A model generated the notes under the pieces. It worked only from the letters and a program-made list of their open reading frames with translations. It searched no databases and was not told the DNA's origin. 64,000 bases of DNA from Acuticoccus sp. MNP-M23 (GTDB lineage: Bacteria > Pseudomonadota > Alphaproteobacteria > Rhizobiales > Amorphaceae): positions 4,022,501 to 4,086,500 of the forward strand of contig NZ_CP133480.1 in NCBI RefSeq assembly GCF_031195445.1. Direction: 5' to 3'. Within the stretch, counting starts at the first letter, position 1. Each line of letters opens with the position of its first letter. Shown here piece after piece: positions 16,804 to 25,317 of this stretch. A program made the translations under genes and the position numbers.

Positions 16804-16826
16804 ACCGCGTTCTCGGCCGATGACAG

Positions 16827-16856
16827 CGCCGGCAGCCTTCGGGTTGCCGGCGTTTT
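16827..16856 (+). terminator. Rho-independent terminator after the MscS gene
   Basis: CGCCGGCAGCC at 16827-16837 pairs with GGTTGCCGGCG at 16842-16852 around a TTCG tetraloop (one G-T pair), followed by TTTT. Strong stem, short T-run. Confidence 0.85.
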
Positions 16857-16986
16857 GCGTTGCGGCATCCGGCAGGGAATTGCGCGATCGAGGGGAGGGG
16901 CGGATTGTTGGGTGTGCGCGCGTTCGCGCTTACCGCAGGCCTTTGACGGCTGCGCCATAAACCAGCTGTGATGTGGAATGGCGGCG

Positions 16987-17061
16987 TGGCTCCCCGGGAC
17001 GGATTCGAACCATCGACCAACCGGTTAACAGCCGGTTGCTCTACCGCTGAGCTACCGGGGA
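16987..17061 (-). tRNA. tRNA-Asn (anticodon GUU)
   Basis: On the minus strand the acceptor stem TCCCCGG (17061-17055) pairs with CCGGGGA (16997-16991), followed by discriminator G and an encoded CCA (16989-16987). The D-arm (GTAGCTCAGCGGTAGAGC), anticodon loop CTGTTAA with GTT, and T-arm (GGTTCGAATCC) are all present. No intron or damage is seen. Confidence 0.97.
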
Positions 17062-17215
17062 AAGGCGCACGCGCTGGAGGCCGTATAGCAATGGGTTCTC
17101 CGCGACGCAACACGCAAAGCCGATGAATTTCGCCTTATTCACCCGGGGTCGCGGCGAGGCTTGCGCGGCACTAAGGTCGCCGGCGCGCCATAGCGGACGC
17201 AGCCGAAGGAGTGAC

Positions 17216-17824
17216 ATGAACACCAGCGACGATGATGCGCGTCATGCCGAGAAAATGCGCAAGATCAAGGATGCCCGAGACAAGATGATGGCGGCCAAGA
17301 CCATCGAGAAAGGCCTGCTCATTGTTCACACCGGCAAGGGGAAGGGCAAATCCACCGCAGCATTCGGCATGGCGATGCGGGGGATCGGCCACCAGATGCG
17401 CATCGGTATCGTGCAATTCATCAAGGGTGCCATCGAAACCGGCGAAAGCGCGGTGCTGAATGCGTTCCCGGAGCAGGTGACGATGAAGCGGATGGGGGAG
17501 GGGTTCACCTGGGAAACCCAGGACAAGACGCGCGACATTGCCGCCGCGGGCGCCGCCTGGGCGGAGGCAAAGTCGATGATCGCGTCAGGAGACTACGACA
17601 TGGTCATCCTGGACGAGCTGAACATCGCGCTGCGCTACGACTATGTGGATATCGACGAGGTGGTGGCGTTCCTGAAGGCGCGGCCTGCTGGTGTCCATGT
17701 GGTGGTCACCGGGCGCAATGCGAAGGAACCGCTGATCGAGGCGGCGGATCTCGTCACCGAGATGACGATGGTCAAGCATCCGTTCCGCGACGGGGTGAAG
17801 CCTCAGGCCGGCATCGAGTTCTGA
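17216..17824 (+). CDS. cobO: Cob(I)yrinic acid a,c-diamide adenosyltransferase
   Basis: Attaches the adenosyl group of ATP to the cobalt of reduced corrinoids, in B12 synthesis and salvage. The P-loop is TGKGKGKSTAAFG at about residue 40; IGIVQFIKGA, MVILDELNIALRYDY and HVVVTGRNAKEPLIEAADLVTEM are characteristic of CobO/BtuR. Length 202 aa is typical. Start ATG 17216 lies 4 bases after AAGGAG; the open frame extends to 17123 without support. It is separate from cobS-cobT (9 kb away) and converges on the lipoprotein gene. No cobalamin riboswitch is visible upstream. Confidence 0.95.
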   Translation: MNTSDDDARHAEKMRKIKDARDKMMAAKTIEKGLLIVHTGKGKGKSTAAFGMAMRGIGHQMRIGIVQFIKGAIETGESAVLNAFPEQVTMKRMGEGFTWETQDKTRDIAAAGAAWAEAKSMIASGDYDMVILDELNIALRYDYVDIDEVVAFLKARPAGVHVVVTGRNAKEPLIEAADLVTEMTMVKHPFRDGVKPQAGIEF

Positions 17825-17848
17825 GCGGCCTGAGGCTTCGTCAGTGCC

Positions 17849-18115
17849 TTAGTAGGGGCAGTTGACCGGGTCGCCGTACTGGTTGACGCAGCGGCGGCCG
17901 CGCGGCGTGGTCGCGGCGCCGACGATGGCACCACCAGCAGCACCGATGCCGGCACCGACGAGTGCGCCGCCAGCGTTGGCGCCGGCAGCCGTGGCAACCA
18001 CGGCACCGGTCGCTGCGCCGAGACCGGCGCCGACCAGAGCGCGGTCACCCTCGTTGTTGGAGTTGCAGCCAGCCAGACCGGCGATCATGGCGATTGCGAG
18101 TAGCGTTTTCTTCAT
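17849..18115 (-). CDS. Glycine-zipper lipoprotein
   Basis: An 88-residue outer-envelope lipoprotein. MKKTLLAIAMIAGLAGC is a lipoprotein signal with lipobox LAGC, so Cys17 should be lipidated. The mature part has repeated GxxxG-type stretches (ALVGAGLGAATGAVV, AGGALVGAGIGAAGGAIVG) typical of glycine-zipper membrane helices of the 17-kDa antigen/YmgG type, then a short tail with two cysteines (RRCVNQYGDPVNCPY). Start at 18115 with GGAGGG upstream on the minus strand. A palindromic EcfG-like promoter lies 60 bases upstream. Such small lipoproteins are often stress-induced; the precise role is unknown. Confidence 0.85.
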   Translation of the reverse strand: MKKTLLAIAMIAGLAGCNSNNEGDRALVGAGLGAATGAVVATAAGANAGGALVGAGIGAAGGAIVGAATTPRGRRCVNQYGDPVNCPY

Positions 18116-18174
18116 TGGAGCCCTCCTTACGAGCGCCGCGGAGCGCGAGCGCATGTGGTGTCATTCGACGGCGG

Positions 18175-18200
18175 AACATTAATGACAGGTGAAGGGTTCC
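18175..18200 (-). promoter_or_regulatory. Candidate EcfG-type promoter of the lipoprotein gene
   Basis: On the minus strand GGAAC (18200-18196), 17 bases, then TGTT (18178-18175): one mismatch to GGAAC-N17-CGTT. With the adjoining bases it forms a palindrome GGAAC-N18-GTTCC at 18173-18200, the same form as in the nepR-phyR gap. Predicted start of transcription is about 50 bases before the lipoprotein ATG. Confidence 0.5.
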
Positions 18201-18373
18201 GCCCCCCGGCCGGTCACGATGCTTTCCGTTTTCCATGGTGTCACGAGTGGTGCAAAAAAGCATCGATCGTGGCTCACCCCTACACCAAGACGCGCAATTG
18301 TGGCGAGGATTTGTGGCCTGTCTGCAGCGGACCGGGAGAGCACTGATCCACCGGGATTCCCCCGCGCAGGAAC
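18201..18373. other. Non-coding gap between lipoprotein promoter and glnA terminator
   Basis: About 170 bases with no frame showing family motifs, a ribosome binding site or a start in a sensible place on either strand. Together with the flanking promoter and terminator it makes up the 18116-18436 gap. Confidence 0.5.
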
Positions 18374-18403
18374 AAAAAAAGCCAGGGGCAAACCCCTGGC
18401 TTT
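18374..18403 (-). terminator. Rho-independent terminator of glnA
   Basis: GCCAGGGG at 18381-18388 pairs with CCCCTGGC at 18393-18400 around CAAA; read on the minus strand it is followed by a run of seven T (A-run 18374-18380). It lies 33 bases after the glnA stop. Confidence 0.92.
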
Positions 18404-18436
18404 CGTTTCGTCGAAGATGCGCCGTGGCGCCGCGGA

Positions 18437-19846
18437 TCAGACCGAGTAGTAGAGGTCGAATTCCACGGGGTGCGGGGTCATCTCGTAACGCATGTTCTCT
18501 TCCATCTTCAGCTCGATGTAGGCATCGATCTGATCGTCGTCGAACACGCCGCCAGCCGTCAGGTAGGTGCGGTCGGCGTCGAGCGAGGCGAGGGCTTCGC
18601 GCAGCGAACCGGCAACGGTCGGGATGTTCTTCAGCTCTTCCGGCGGCAGGTCGTAGAGATCCTTGTCCATCGGCTCGCCCGGATGGATGCGGTTCTTGAT
18701 GCCGTCTAGGCCGGCCATGCACATTGCCGCGTAGGCGAGGTACGGGTTGGCCGAAGGATCGGGGAAGCGGACTTCGAGGCGCTTGCCCTTGGGCGAAGAC
18801 GCGATCGGGATACGGCAGGAGGCCGAACGGTTGCGCGCCGAGTAGGCGAGCAGCACGGGGGCTTCATAGCCCGGGACCAGACGCTTGTAGGAGTTGGTCG
18901 ACGGGTTGGTGAAGGCGTTCAGCGACTTGGCGTGCTTCAGGATGCCGCCGATGTAGAAGAGGCACATCTCGGAGAGGTCGGCGTAGCCGTCGCCAGCGAA
19001 GAGTGGCTTGCCCTCGTTCCAGATCGACTGGTGAACGTGCATTCCGGTGCCGTTGTCGCCGAAGACGGGCTTGGGCATGAAGGTTGCCGTCTTGCCGTAG
19101 GCGTTGGCGACCTGGTGAACCACGTACTTGTAGACCTGCATGTGGTCGCCGATGCGGGTCAGCGTGTCGAACTTGAGGCCAAGTTCGTGCTGGGCCGCGG
19201 CCACTTCGTGGTGGTGCTTTTCGACCGACACGCCCATTTCGGTCATCACCGAGAGCATCTCGGAGCGCATGTCCTGCGCCGAATCGATCGGCGGCACGGG
19301 GAAGTAGCCGCCCTTGGTGCGCGGACGGTGGCCAAGGTTACCGGTCTCGTACTCGGTGCCCATGTTGGTGGGCAGCTCGGTCGAGTCCAGCTGGAAGCCG
19401 GTGTCGTACGGGTTCACCGCAAAGCGCACGTCGTCGAACACGAAGAACTCGGCTTCCGGGCCCATGGTGATGGTGTCGCCGATGCCGGACGACTTCACGT
19501 AGGCTTCGGCCTTCTTGGCGGTGGTGCGCGGGTCGCGGTTGTAGGCCTCGCCGGTCGACGGCTCCAGGATGTCGCAGAAGAGCGCCATCGTGGTCTGCGC
19601 GAAGAACGGGTCGATGTGGGCGGTTTCGGGGTCCGGCATCAGAAGCATGTCGGACTCGTTGATCGCCTTCCAGCCGGCGATGGACGAGCCGTCGAACATC
19701 GTGCCGTCGGCGAAGATGTCTTCGTCGACCATGCTGACGTCCATCGTGACGTGCTGCATCTTCCCGCGCGTGTCGGTGAAGCGCAGGTCGACGAATTTGA
19801 CGTCCTTGTCGCTGAGGTCCTTGAGGATGTTCTGGGCTGTGCTCAT
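18437..19846 (-). CDS. glnA: Type I glutamine synthetase
   Basis: ATP-dependent amidation of glutamate, the main ammonia-assimilating enzyme, working as a dodecamer in the cytoplasm. Motifs: [31 protein letters not shown] (metal ligands), the ATP-site [16 protein letters not shown], the flap region [20 protein letters not shown], and KDLYDLP with Tyr398, the residue adenylylated by GlnE. Length 469 aa is exactly typical. It follows glnB on the same strand, 218 bases downstream, the standard alphaproteobacterial glnBA pair, so nitrogen control through PII, GlnD and GlnE is expected. A second glutamine-synthetase-like gene at 49738 lacks the adenylylation site. Confidence 0.98.
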   Translation of the reverse strand: MSTAQNILKDLSDKDVKFVDLRFTDTRGKMQHVTMDVSMVDEDIFADGTMFDGSSIAGWKAINESDMLLMPDPETAHIDPFFAQTTMALFCDILEPSTGEAYNRDPRTTAKKAEAYVKSSGIGDTITMGPEAEFFVFDDVRFAVNPYDTGFQLDSTELPTNMGTEYETGNLGHRPRTKGGYFPVPPIDSAQDMRSEMLSVMTEMGVSVEKHHHEVAAAQHELGLKFDTLTRIGDHMQVYKYVVHQVANAYGKTATFMPKPVFGDNGTGMHVHQSIWNEGKPLFAGDGYADLSEMCLFYIGGILKHAKSLNAFTNPSTNSYKRLVPGYEAPVLLAYSARNRSASCRIPIASSPKGKRLEVRFPDPSANPYLAYAAMCMAGLDGIKNRIHPGEPMDKDLYDLPPEELKNIPTVAGSLREALASLDADRTYLTAGGVFDDDQIDAYIELKMEENMRYEMTPHPVEFDLYYSV

Positions 19847-19988
19847 TCGGTTCCGCTTTCCGTAGCGTTTCTTAAAAAGTGGGGCGTCCGCAGATCCCGC
19901 GGTCTGCCTTCTTATGCACCGCGCGTGCCAACGCGATAGGCGGGAGCGGCCGACGCCAGCGCACTACGCCTGCGCAACGCGGCAGCCG

Positions 19989-20015
19989 GCGTGTGCACGA
20001 TAAACCGGCACACGC
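19989..20015 (-). repeat. Hairpin between glnB and glnA
   Basis: GCGTGTG at 19989-19995 is the inverse of CACACGC at 20009-20015 with 13 bases between. It lies in the 218-base gap between glnB and glnA and has no following T-run, so it could be a processing or attenuation structure or a binding site; I cannot choose. The rest of the gap shows no gene. Confidence 0.35.
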
Positions 20016-20064
20016 AAATTGACAGGGCGGCGACCGCTCGGGCCGCCACGCCAGGCTGTTTGTC

Positions 20065-20409
<345 letters not shown>

Positions 20410-20457
20410 CTATTGGAAGATGCCCGCCGCAGAAATCGAAAACGGCTCGGGCAAAAA

Positions 20458-20473
20458 TGCATGGCCCGTGCCA
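20458..20473 (-). promoter_or_regulatory. Sigma-54 promoter of glnB
   Basis: Read on the minus strand the sequence is TGGCACGGGCCATGCA: the -24 element TGGCACG is perfect and the -12 element ATGCA differs from TTGCA by one base, with the correct GG-to-GC spacing of 10. Transcription would start about 12 bases downstream, giving a leader of roughly 40 bases before the glnB ATG. I saw no clear NtrC site further upstream. Confidence 0.75.
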
Positions 20474-20547
20474 GTTGAAAAAAATGGCTGTTTGTTCGGT
20501 CTCAATGCATGTGACGCGGCAATGAGCATGGGCGATGCCTAATATAT

Positions 20548-22089
20548 ATGCTGACAGATGAAAAAGACGGCAATGGTTTGTGGGGGGCTGCGCTGGTTTC
20601 CCCCGGTGACATTGCAAAACTCGATCGGCTTTGTGCCGAAAGCGGAATTCCCGTTGCGACATTGATGGACCGTGCCGGTCACGCCGTGGCCAATGCGGTG
20701 GCAGCGCGGCATCCCGCCGGAACGCGGGTCGATGTGCTGGTTGGCCCTGGCAACAATGGCGGGGACGGCGCCGTGGCGGCCGAAGTCCTGCGCAGGCGCG
20801 GTTTCGACGTCGTGCTGCTCGATGCGTCGGAGGGGAAGGGGGCAACGGTCGCGCGTGATGCGCTCGCTGCGTACCGTGGGCCCCGATTGGCGGCAGAGCC
20901 GGCGTCCCTGCGGCGCGGCGCGGTGGTGGTCGACGGGTTGTTCGGCGTCGGGCTCTCCCGGCCGCTCGACGGGGAGATGGCCGCGCTGGTGGAGGCAGCC
21001 AATACACTGGCGGCGACCATTTATGCGGTGGATATTGCCAGTGGCATCAATGGAGGAAACGGGGCGGTGGACGGGCCTGCCATCCGTGCCGACTGGACGG
21101 TGGCGCTGCATGCGATGAAGCCCGGCCATGCACTTTCGCCGGGTGCGCGCCATGCGGGCAGGGTGGTGGTGGAGGATATCGGCATTCCGCCCCGCATTGC
21201 GCGCGCGATCACACCGGCAGCGTTTCTCAACAAGCCCGGACGGGACCGGCTCGCGGCGTGCCCGCTCCTGGCCGAAGCCGGCCACAAATATGATCGCGGG
21301 TCCGTGTATGTTTTGTCCGGCCCCATCGACGCGACCGGGGCGGCGCGGCTGGCGGCCACGGCGGCCCTGCGCTGCGGGGCGGGCCTTGTGACGGTGCTGA
21401 CGCCGCCTTCCGCGCTGATGGTGAATGCCATGCACCTCACTGCCGTGATGGTGAAGGCGGTGGAGGGGGCGGATGCGCTGCGGGCCCGGATCGACGGCGC
21501 GTCGCGGCCGCCCGTGGTTCTCCTTGGCCCCGGGCTGCCGCCCGATGCCAGAACACGGGACATGGTGCTGGCTGCGCTGTCCAGCACGGCAAGGGTCGTG
21601 CTGGACGCAGGGGCGCTCACCGCCTTCGCAGACGAACCGGAGACGCTGAAAGCAGCGCTTCGTGCCAAGGGCAAGACGGGACAGCCGGCCATTTTGACCC
21701 CGCACGGCGGCGAATTTTCCCGCCTTTTTGCAAGCGGCAGCTACAAGCTCAGCCGCGGCCGGGCTGCTGCCGCCGAATCGCGGGCCGTGGTGGTGGAGAA
21801 GGGCGCCGATACGGTGATCAACGGAGAGATTGTGGATATTGGCGGGCCGCCGTGGCTCGCCACCGCAGGCACCGGCGACGTGCTCGCCGGGTTGATCGCC
21901 GGGCTCCATGCGCAGGGCTTCACGGCCGAGGATGCCGCCTGCCTTGGAGTGGAGATGCAAGGGGAGATGGCACGCCGGCTCGGGCCGGGCCTGATCTCTG
22001 AAGATCTCCTGACAGCGATTGCGCCGGTACGGTCCGCTTTGGAAGAGCGATTGACCGCGGCACGTCCCCGCCCGTACATCTGGCGCTGA
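20548..22089 (+). CDS. nnrDE: Bifunctional NAD(P)H-hydrate epimerase / ADP-dependent dehydratase
   Basis: Repairs hydrated NADH and NADPH. The N-terminal epimerase domain (about residues 10-215) has the motif VGPGNNGGDGAVAAEVLRRRG and DGLFGVGLSRPL; the C-terminal ribokinase-fold dehydratase (about 225-505) has GLVTVLTPPSALMVNAM, VVLLGPGLPP, ILTPHGGEFSRLF, VVVEKGADTVI and LATAGTGDVLAGLIAGLHAQG. Length 513 aa is usual for the fused enzyme. The start is uncertain: ATG 20548 has no obvious ribosome binding site, and a TTG at about 20577 would shorten it by ten residues. It is transcribed away from glnB and followed by tRNA-Leu. Confidence 0.93.
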   Translation: MLTDEKDGNGLWGAALVSPGDIAKLDRLCAESGIPVATLMDRAGHAVANAVAARHPAGTRVDVLVGPGNNGGDGAVAAEVLRRRGFDVVLLDASEGKGATVARDALAAYRGPRLAAEPASLRRGAVVVDGLFGVGLSRPLDGEMAALVEAANTLAATIYAVDIASGINGGNGAVDGPAIRADWTVALHAMKPGHALSPGARHAGRVVVEDIGIPPRIARAITPAAFLNKPGRDRLAACPLLAEAGHKYDRGSVYVLSGPIDATGAARLAATAALRCGAGLVTVLTPPSALMVNAMHLTAVMVKAVEGADALRARIDGASRPPVVLLGPGLPPDARTRDMVLAALSSTARVVLDAGALTAFADEPETLKAALRAKGKTGQPAILTPHGGEFSRLFASGSYKLSRGRAAAAESRAVVVEKGADTVINGEIVDIGGPPWLATAGTGDVLAGLIAGLHAQGFTAEDAACLGVEMQGEMARRLGPGLISEDLLTAIAPVRSALEERLTAARPRPYIWR

Positions 22090-22110
22090 CCGGCGCCAGC
22101 GCGGGTCATC

Positions 22111-22195
22111 GCGGGTGTGGCGGAACTGGTAGACGCACTTGGTTTAGGTCCAAGCGCCGAGAGGTTTGGGGGTTCGAGTCCCTCCACCCGCACCA
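22111..22195 (+). tRNA. tRNA-Leu (anticodon UAG)
   Basis: Acceptor GCGGGTG (22111-22117) pairs with CACCCGC (22185-22191), followed by A and an encoded CCA. Anticodon arm CTTGG-TTTAGGT-CCAAG gives TAG. The long variable arm (CGCCGAGAGGTTTG) and T-arm GGTTCGAGTCC are typical of leucine tRNAs. Length 85 with CCA. Confidence 0.97.
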
Positions 22196-22254
22196 AGGCC
22201 ACCATTCCCGATCGCAGCGACCGGTTCGAAAGGGCCTGCGGCGCGGCGTTGCCT

Positions 22255-22770
22255 TTATTCGACTTCCAGCGCGCTCAGCTGCCAGATGCTCCGTGAATAG
22301 ACCACCTCCGAACGATATTCGGGATCGCTGTCGTAAGGGTAGATGATCCACAACGGACCCTTGTTGCGCACGGACATCGTTTCACCGTTGAGGCGATAGG
22401 CGAGGACGGGCGCGCCGCTCATGGCCTCGGCCATGGGGATTTCCACCGCATAATCATTGAGTGCGATGGCGCGCAGGGTGGACCCGTCTGCGGCGACGGC
22501 GTCCATCAACGCCTTCAGGGAGACGCCGACAAAGGTCTGCTCACCCTCGGTCCAGATCGTCTTGGTGGTGATTGTGGTCGCCGGCATGGCTTCGAGCATC
22601 GCCCGATCGAAGACGGCAGTACCATCTTCGTTCGTGTTGCCGATATCGCCGCGCACCGTCAGGAGCGGTTCGCCTGTGGGCGCGGCGAGTTGGTCCGCGA
22701 GCGCAAGCGGTGCGCCAAGGCACAGCGTGATGGCAAGGGCGAACGAAGCGAGGCGATTGAGAAAAAACAT
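22255..22770 (-). CDS. Exported molybdopterin-oxidoreductase-fold protein lacking a cofactor cysteine
   Basis: A 171-residue secreted protein: signal peptide MFFLNRLASFALAITLCLGAPLALA, then a small domain resembling the sulfite-oxidase-type molybdopterin-binding fold (LLTVRGDIGNTNEDGTAVFDRAMLEAMP, TIWTEGEQTFVGVSLKALMDAV, LRAIALNDYAVEIP, MSVRNKGPLWIIYPYD). No cysteine is present in the mature part, so the usual molybdenum ligand is missing and it is unlikely to be a standard oxidoreductase. It lies 114 bases downstream of a response regulator gene on the same strand. Proteins of this kind occur beside signalling genes in alphaproteobacteria, perhaps as ligand-binding partners; this is inference. 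Confidence 0.75.
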   Translation of the reverse strand: MFFLNRLASFALAITLCLGAPLALADQLAAPTGEPLLTVRGDIGNTNEDGTAVFDRAMLEAMPATTITTKTIWTEGEQTFVGVSLKALMDAVAADGSTLRAIALNDYAVEIPMAEAMSGAPVLAYRLNGETMSVRNKGPLWIIYPYDSDPEYRSEVVYSRSIWQLSALEVE

Positions 22771-22884
22771 GGCAGGCTCCGGTGTGGGATGATGCGTTTG
22801 TACAGGACCGCCACACGATCTGGCGGTTCTGATCGCACAGTTTGCCTATCCTTATGGATAGTTCGACCGGTGGCGGCCGGGCGA

Positions 22885-23499
22885 TCAGAACAGGCCGGCT
22901 GCGCTTGCCGCCATCGCAGCCTGCGTGCGGTTGCGGGCATCCAGCTTGCGGCAAAGGGTTTTGACGTGGAGTTTGATGGTAACCTCCTGCAATCCGAGAT
23001 CGCGGGCGATTTCCTTGTTGGTTTTCCCTTTTGAGAGGCCCTCCAGCACCTGCATCTCGCGGCGGCTGAGCTTGCTGACGAGCGGGTGAGCGGGGACGTC
23101 CGCAGTCTCGGTCAGGTAGCGCACCGGCGCGTATTGTTCGCCAGATGCCATGAAGCGCAGGGCATTGACGAGCGATCGCGCCGGCATGGTCTTGGGCAGG
23201 AAGCCGGCGGCACCGATGGCAAGCGCCTCCTCGGCGGCAGCGCGCGGTATGGTGCCGGAAATGATGGCGACGGGGTTGTTGAAATTCAGCAGCATCGCGT
23301 CGCGTAGACCATCGAGGCCGTTCATGCCGGGCATCGCAAAGTCGAGCACCACGAGGTCGAACGGGCCGTCGCGGGTGATCAGTTCGGCCGCCTGCGGATA
23401 GTCGCACGCAACCGTGACCGCAATGCCGGGCTCCCGTTCCAGAAATGCGCAGACAGTATCGCGAACGAGGCCATGATCGTCGGCGAAGAGAACCTTCAT
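22885..23499 (-). CDS. NarL/FixJ-type response regulator (receiver + LuxR HTH)
   Basis: A 204-residue two-component regulator. Receiver domain: KVLFADDHGLVRD (acidic pair), phospho-acceptor Asp in DLVVLDFAMPGMNG at about residue 54, and conserved Lys in GFLPKTMP. The C-terminal LuxR helix-turn-helix is LSRREMQVLEGLSKGKTNKEIARDLGLQEVTIKLHVKTLCRKL. Start at 23499 (MKVLFADD); the open frame upstream to 23697 is unsupported. No sensor kinase adjoins it, so the partner is elsewhere. It is followed by the exported molybdopterin-fold gene and diverges from tig. Confidence 0.92.
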   Translation of the reverse strand: MKVLFADDHGLVRDTVCAFLEREPGIAVTVACDYPQAAELITRDGPFDLVVLDFAMPGMNGLDGLRDAMLLNFNNPVAIISGTIPRAAAEEALAIGAAGFLPKTMPARSLVNALRFMASGEQYAPVRYLTETADVPAHPLVSKLSRREMQVLEGLSKGKTNKEIARDLGLQEVTIKLHVKTLCRKLDARNRTQAAMAASAAGLF

Positions 23500-23829
23500 G
23501 GACCCGCCCCGTCGGCTTTGGTTGCAACCAGAGGGTACACGCAGGGCGTGCAGCTGACGAACCCATAGCGCGCCAGGATGGCGCGAGCCCGTCCCTGCCA
23601 TTGCGCGCTGCACTTGGGGGCCGGGGGCGCGAAACCGGGGCGGCAATGTTTCGGCTGGGCGGAACGGCGCATTTGCCTCGCGCAACGGCCGGGGCAAGCG
23701 GGGTGCTGGCTGAATGTTCGCCTCTATTCAATGCCTTGCACAATTTTCGAGCTGGAATGCGCCGCCGGCTTTTGCGGCAAAACGGACCGATTGACCACCG
23801 CAGGCTGTGCGGCGGGCGCAAGCGGCCCA
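23500..23829. other. Divergent gap between response regulator and tig
   Basis: The first 330 bases of the 402-base divergent gap show no gene with motifs or a ribosome binding site on either strand. Long frames crossing it are extensions of the two flanking genes. It should contain the response regulator promoter, which I could not pinpoint. Confidence 0.45.
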
Positions 23830-23858
23830 TTGACACTTCGGCTTGCGGACGCGACATG
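23830..23858 (+). promoter_or_regulatory. Candidate housekeeping promoter of tig
   Basis: TTGACA at 23830-23835 is a perfect -35 element; 17 bases on, GACATG (23853-23858) is a poor -10, as often in alphaproteobacteria. The tig ATG is 43 bases further down. Confidence 0.4.
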
Positions 23859-23901
23859 GTGCGCCGTTCCCCGAAAACCGAGCTTTGTCGAAAGTAGCCC
23901 C

Positions 23902-25308
23902 ATGGAAGTGACGGAAACCCGCTCTGAAGGCCTTGCGCGGGAGTTGAAGGTAGTGGTCCCCGCCACGACGCTGAACGAGCGTCTGACCGCCTACCTCGAT
24001 GATATGCGCGGTAAGGTGCGTCTCAAGGGATTCCGCCCCGGCAAGGTCCCGATGGCGCATCTCCACAAGATGTACGGCAAGTCCGCGATGGCCGAGGTCA
24101 TCAACACGGTCCTGACCGAAAGCGTGCAGCAGGCGGTCGAAGGCCGTTCCGAGACCCCTGCGCTGCAGCCTGACATCGATCTTGACGAGGCGGCGATGCC
24201 CGAGGTCATCGACGGCAAGAGCGATCTCGCCTTCGATATCAAGTACGAAGTGCTGCCCGCCATCGAGGTCACCGGCCTTGACCAGATCAGCGTCGAGCGG
24301 CCCGTGGTCGTGGTTTCCGACGAGGAAGTCGATGCCGAGATCACGACGCTTGCCGAGCGCAACCGCTCGTTCGAGACTGCCGAGCGCCCCGCCGAATCCG
24401 GCGACCGCGTCACGATTGATTTCGTCGGCAAGGTCGATGATGTGGCGTTCGACGGCGGCACCGCCGAGGACGTCGACGTGGAGATCGGCGCCAACCGGTT
24501 CATTCCCGGCTTCGAAGAGCAGCTGATCGGCGCCAAGGCTGGCGAACCGGCCGTCATCACCGTGACGTTCCCGGAGGATTATCCGGCCGAGCAGCTCGCC
24601 GGCAAGGAAGCCAAGTTCGACGTGACGGTGAAGTCTGTCAGCGCTGCACAGGACGCCGTTGCCGACGACGCGCTTGCCGAGCGCCTTGGCCTTGAATCGC
24701 TGGACAAGCTGAAGGACGCGATGCGTCAGCAGATCGAAAGCGCCTACGGTCAGGCCAGCCGCCAGAAGACCAAGCGCGCGCTGCTTGATGCGCTGGACGA
24801 GAAGTTCACGTTCGAACTGCCCCAGAAGCTGGTGGAAACCGAGTTCAACAACATCTGGAACCAGGTCCAGCAGGACATGGCGAAGGAGAACGAGACCTTC
24901 GAGGCTGAGGGCGAGAAGTCCGAGGAATCGGTTCGCGCCGACTACACCAAGATTGCCGAGCGCCGGGTGCGACTCGGTCTCCTGTTGTCCGAGGTTGGCC
25001 AGAATGCCAACGTCGAGGTGACGGACGAGGAGGTCCAGGGCGCCCTGCAGGAGCGTCTGCGCCAGTACCCCGGCCGCGAACGCGAGGTTTTCGAGATCTA
25101 CCGCAAGAACCCCCAGGCGATTGCCGGGCTTCGTGCGCCGATCTTCGAGGACAAGGTGATCGACTACATGCTCGAACTGGTGACCGTTACTGACAAGCCG
25201 GTGTCCAAGGAAGAGCTTCTGAAGCCGGACGAGGACGACCTGCCCGGACACGATCATGACCACGACCATCATCACGATCATGACCACAACCATGATCACG
25301 ACCACTAG
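23902..25308 (+). CDS. tig: Trigger factor
   Basis: Ribosome-bound chaperone with peptidyl-prolyl isomerase activity. N-terminal ribosome-binding domain with the signature GFRPGKVP (residues 43-50), a FKBP-type domain at about 165-250 (GDRVTIDFVGKVDDVAFDGG..FIPGFEEQLIGAKAGE), and the long helical C-terminal arms. Length 468 aa. The last 19 residues are a His/Asp tail (11 His, 7 Asp, 1 Asn), which could bind divalent metals; similar tails are known on other alphaproteobacterial trigger factors. ATG 23902 is set by the family N-terminus; the frame is open to 23578 without support. clpP begins 9 bases after the stop. Confidence 0.96.
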   Translation: MEVTETRSEGLARELKVVVPATTLNERLTAYLDDMRGKVRLKGFRPGKVPMAHLHKMYGKSAMAEVINTVLTESVQQAVEGRSETPALQPDIDLDEAAMPEVIDGKSDLAFDIKYEVLPAIEVTGLDQISVERPVVVVSDEEVDAEITTLAERNRSFETAERPAESGDRVTIDFVGKVDDVAFDGGTAEDVDVEIGANRFIPGFEEQLIGAKAGEPAVITVTFPEDYPAEQLAGKEAKFDVTVKSVSAAQDAVADDALAERLGLESLDKLKDAMRQQIESAYGQASRQKTKRALLDALDEKFTFELPQKLVETEFNNIWNQVQQDMAKENETFEAEGEKSEESVRADYTKIAERRVRLGLLLSEVGQNANVEVTDEEVQGALQERLRQYPGREREVFEIYRKNPQAIAGLRAPIFEDKVIDYMLELVTVTDKPVSKEELLKPDEDDLPGHDHDHDHHHDHDHNHDHDH

Positions 25309-25317
25309 GCAGGCGCG

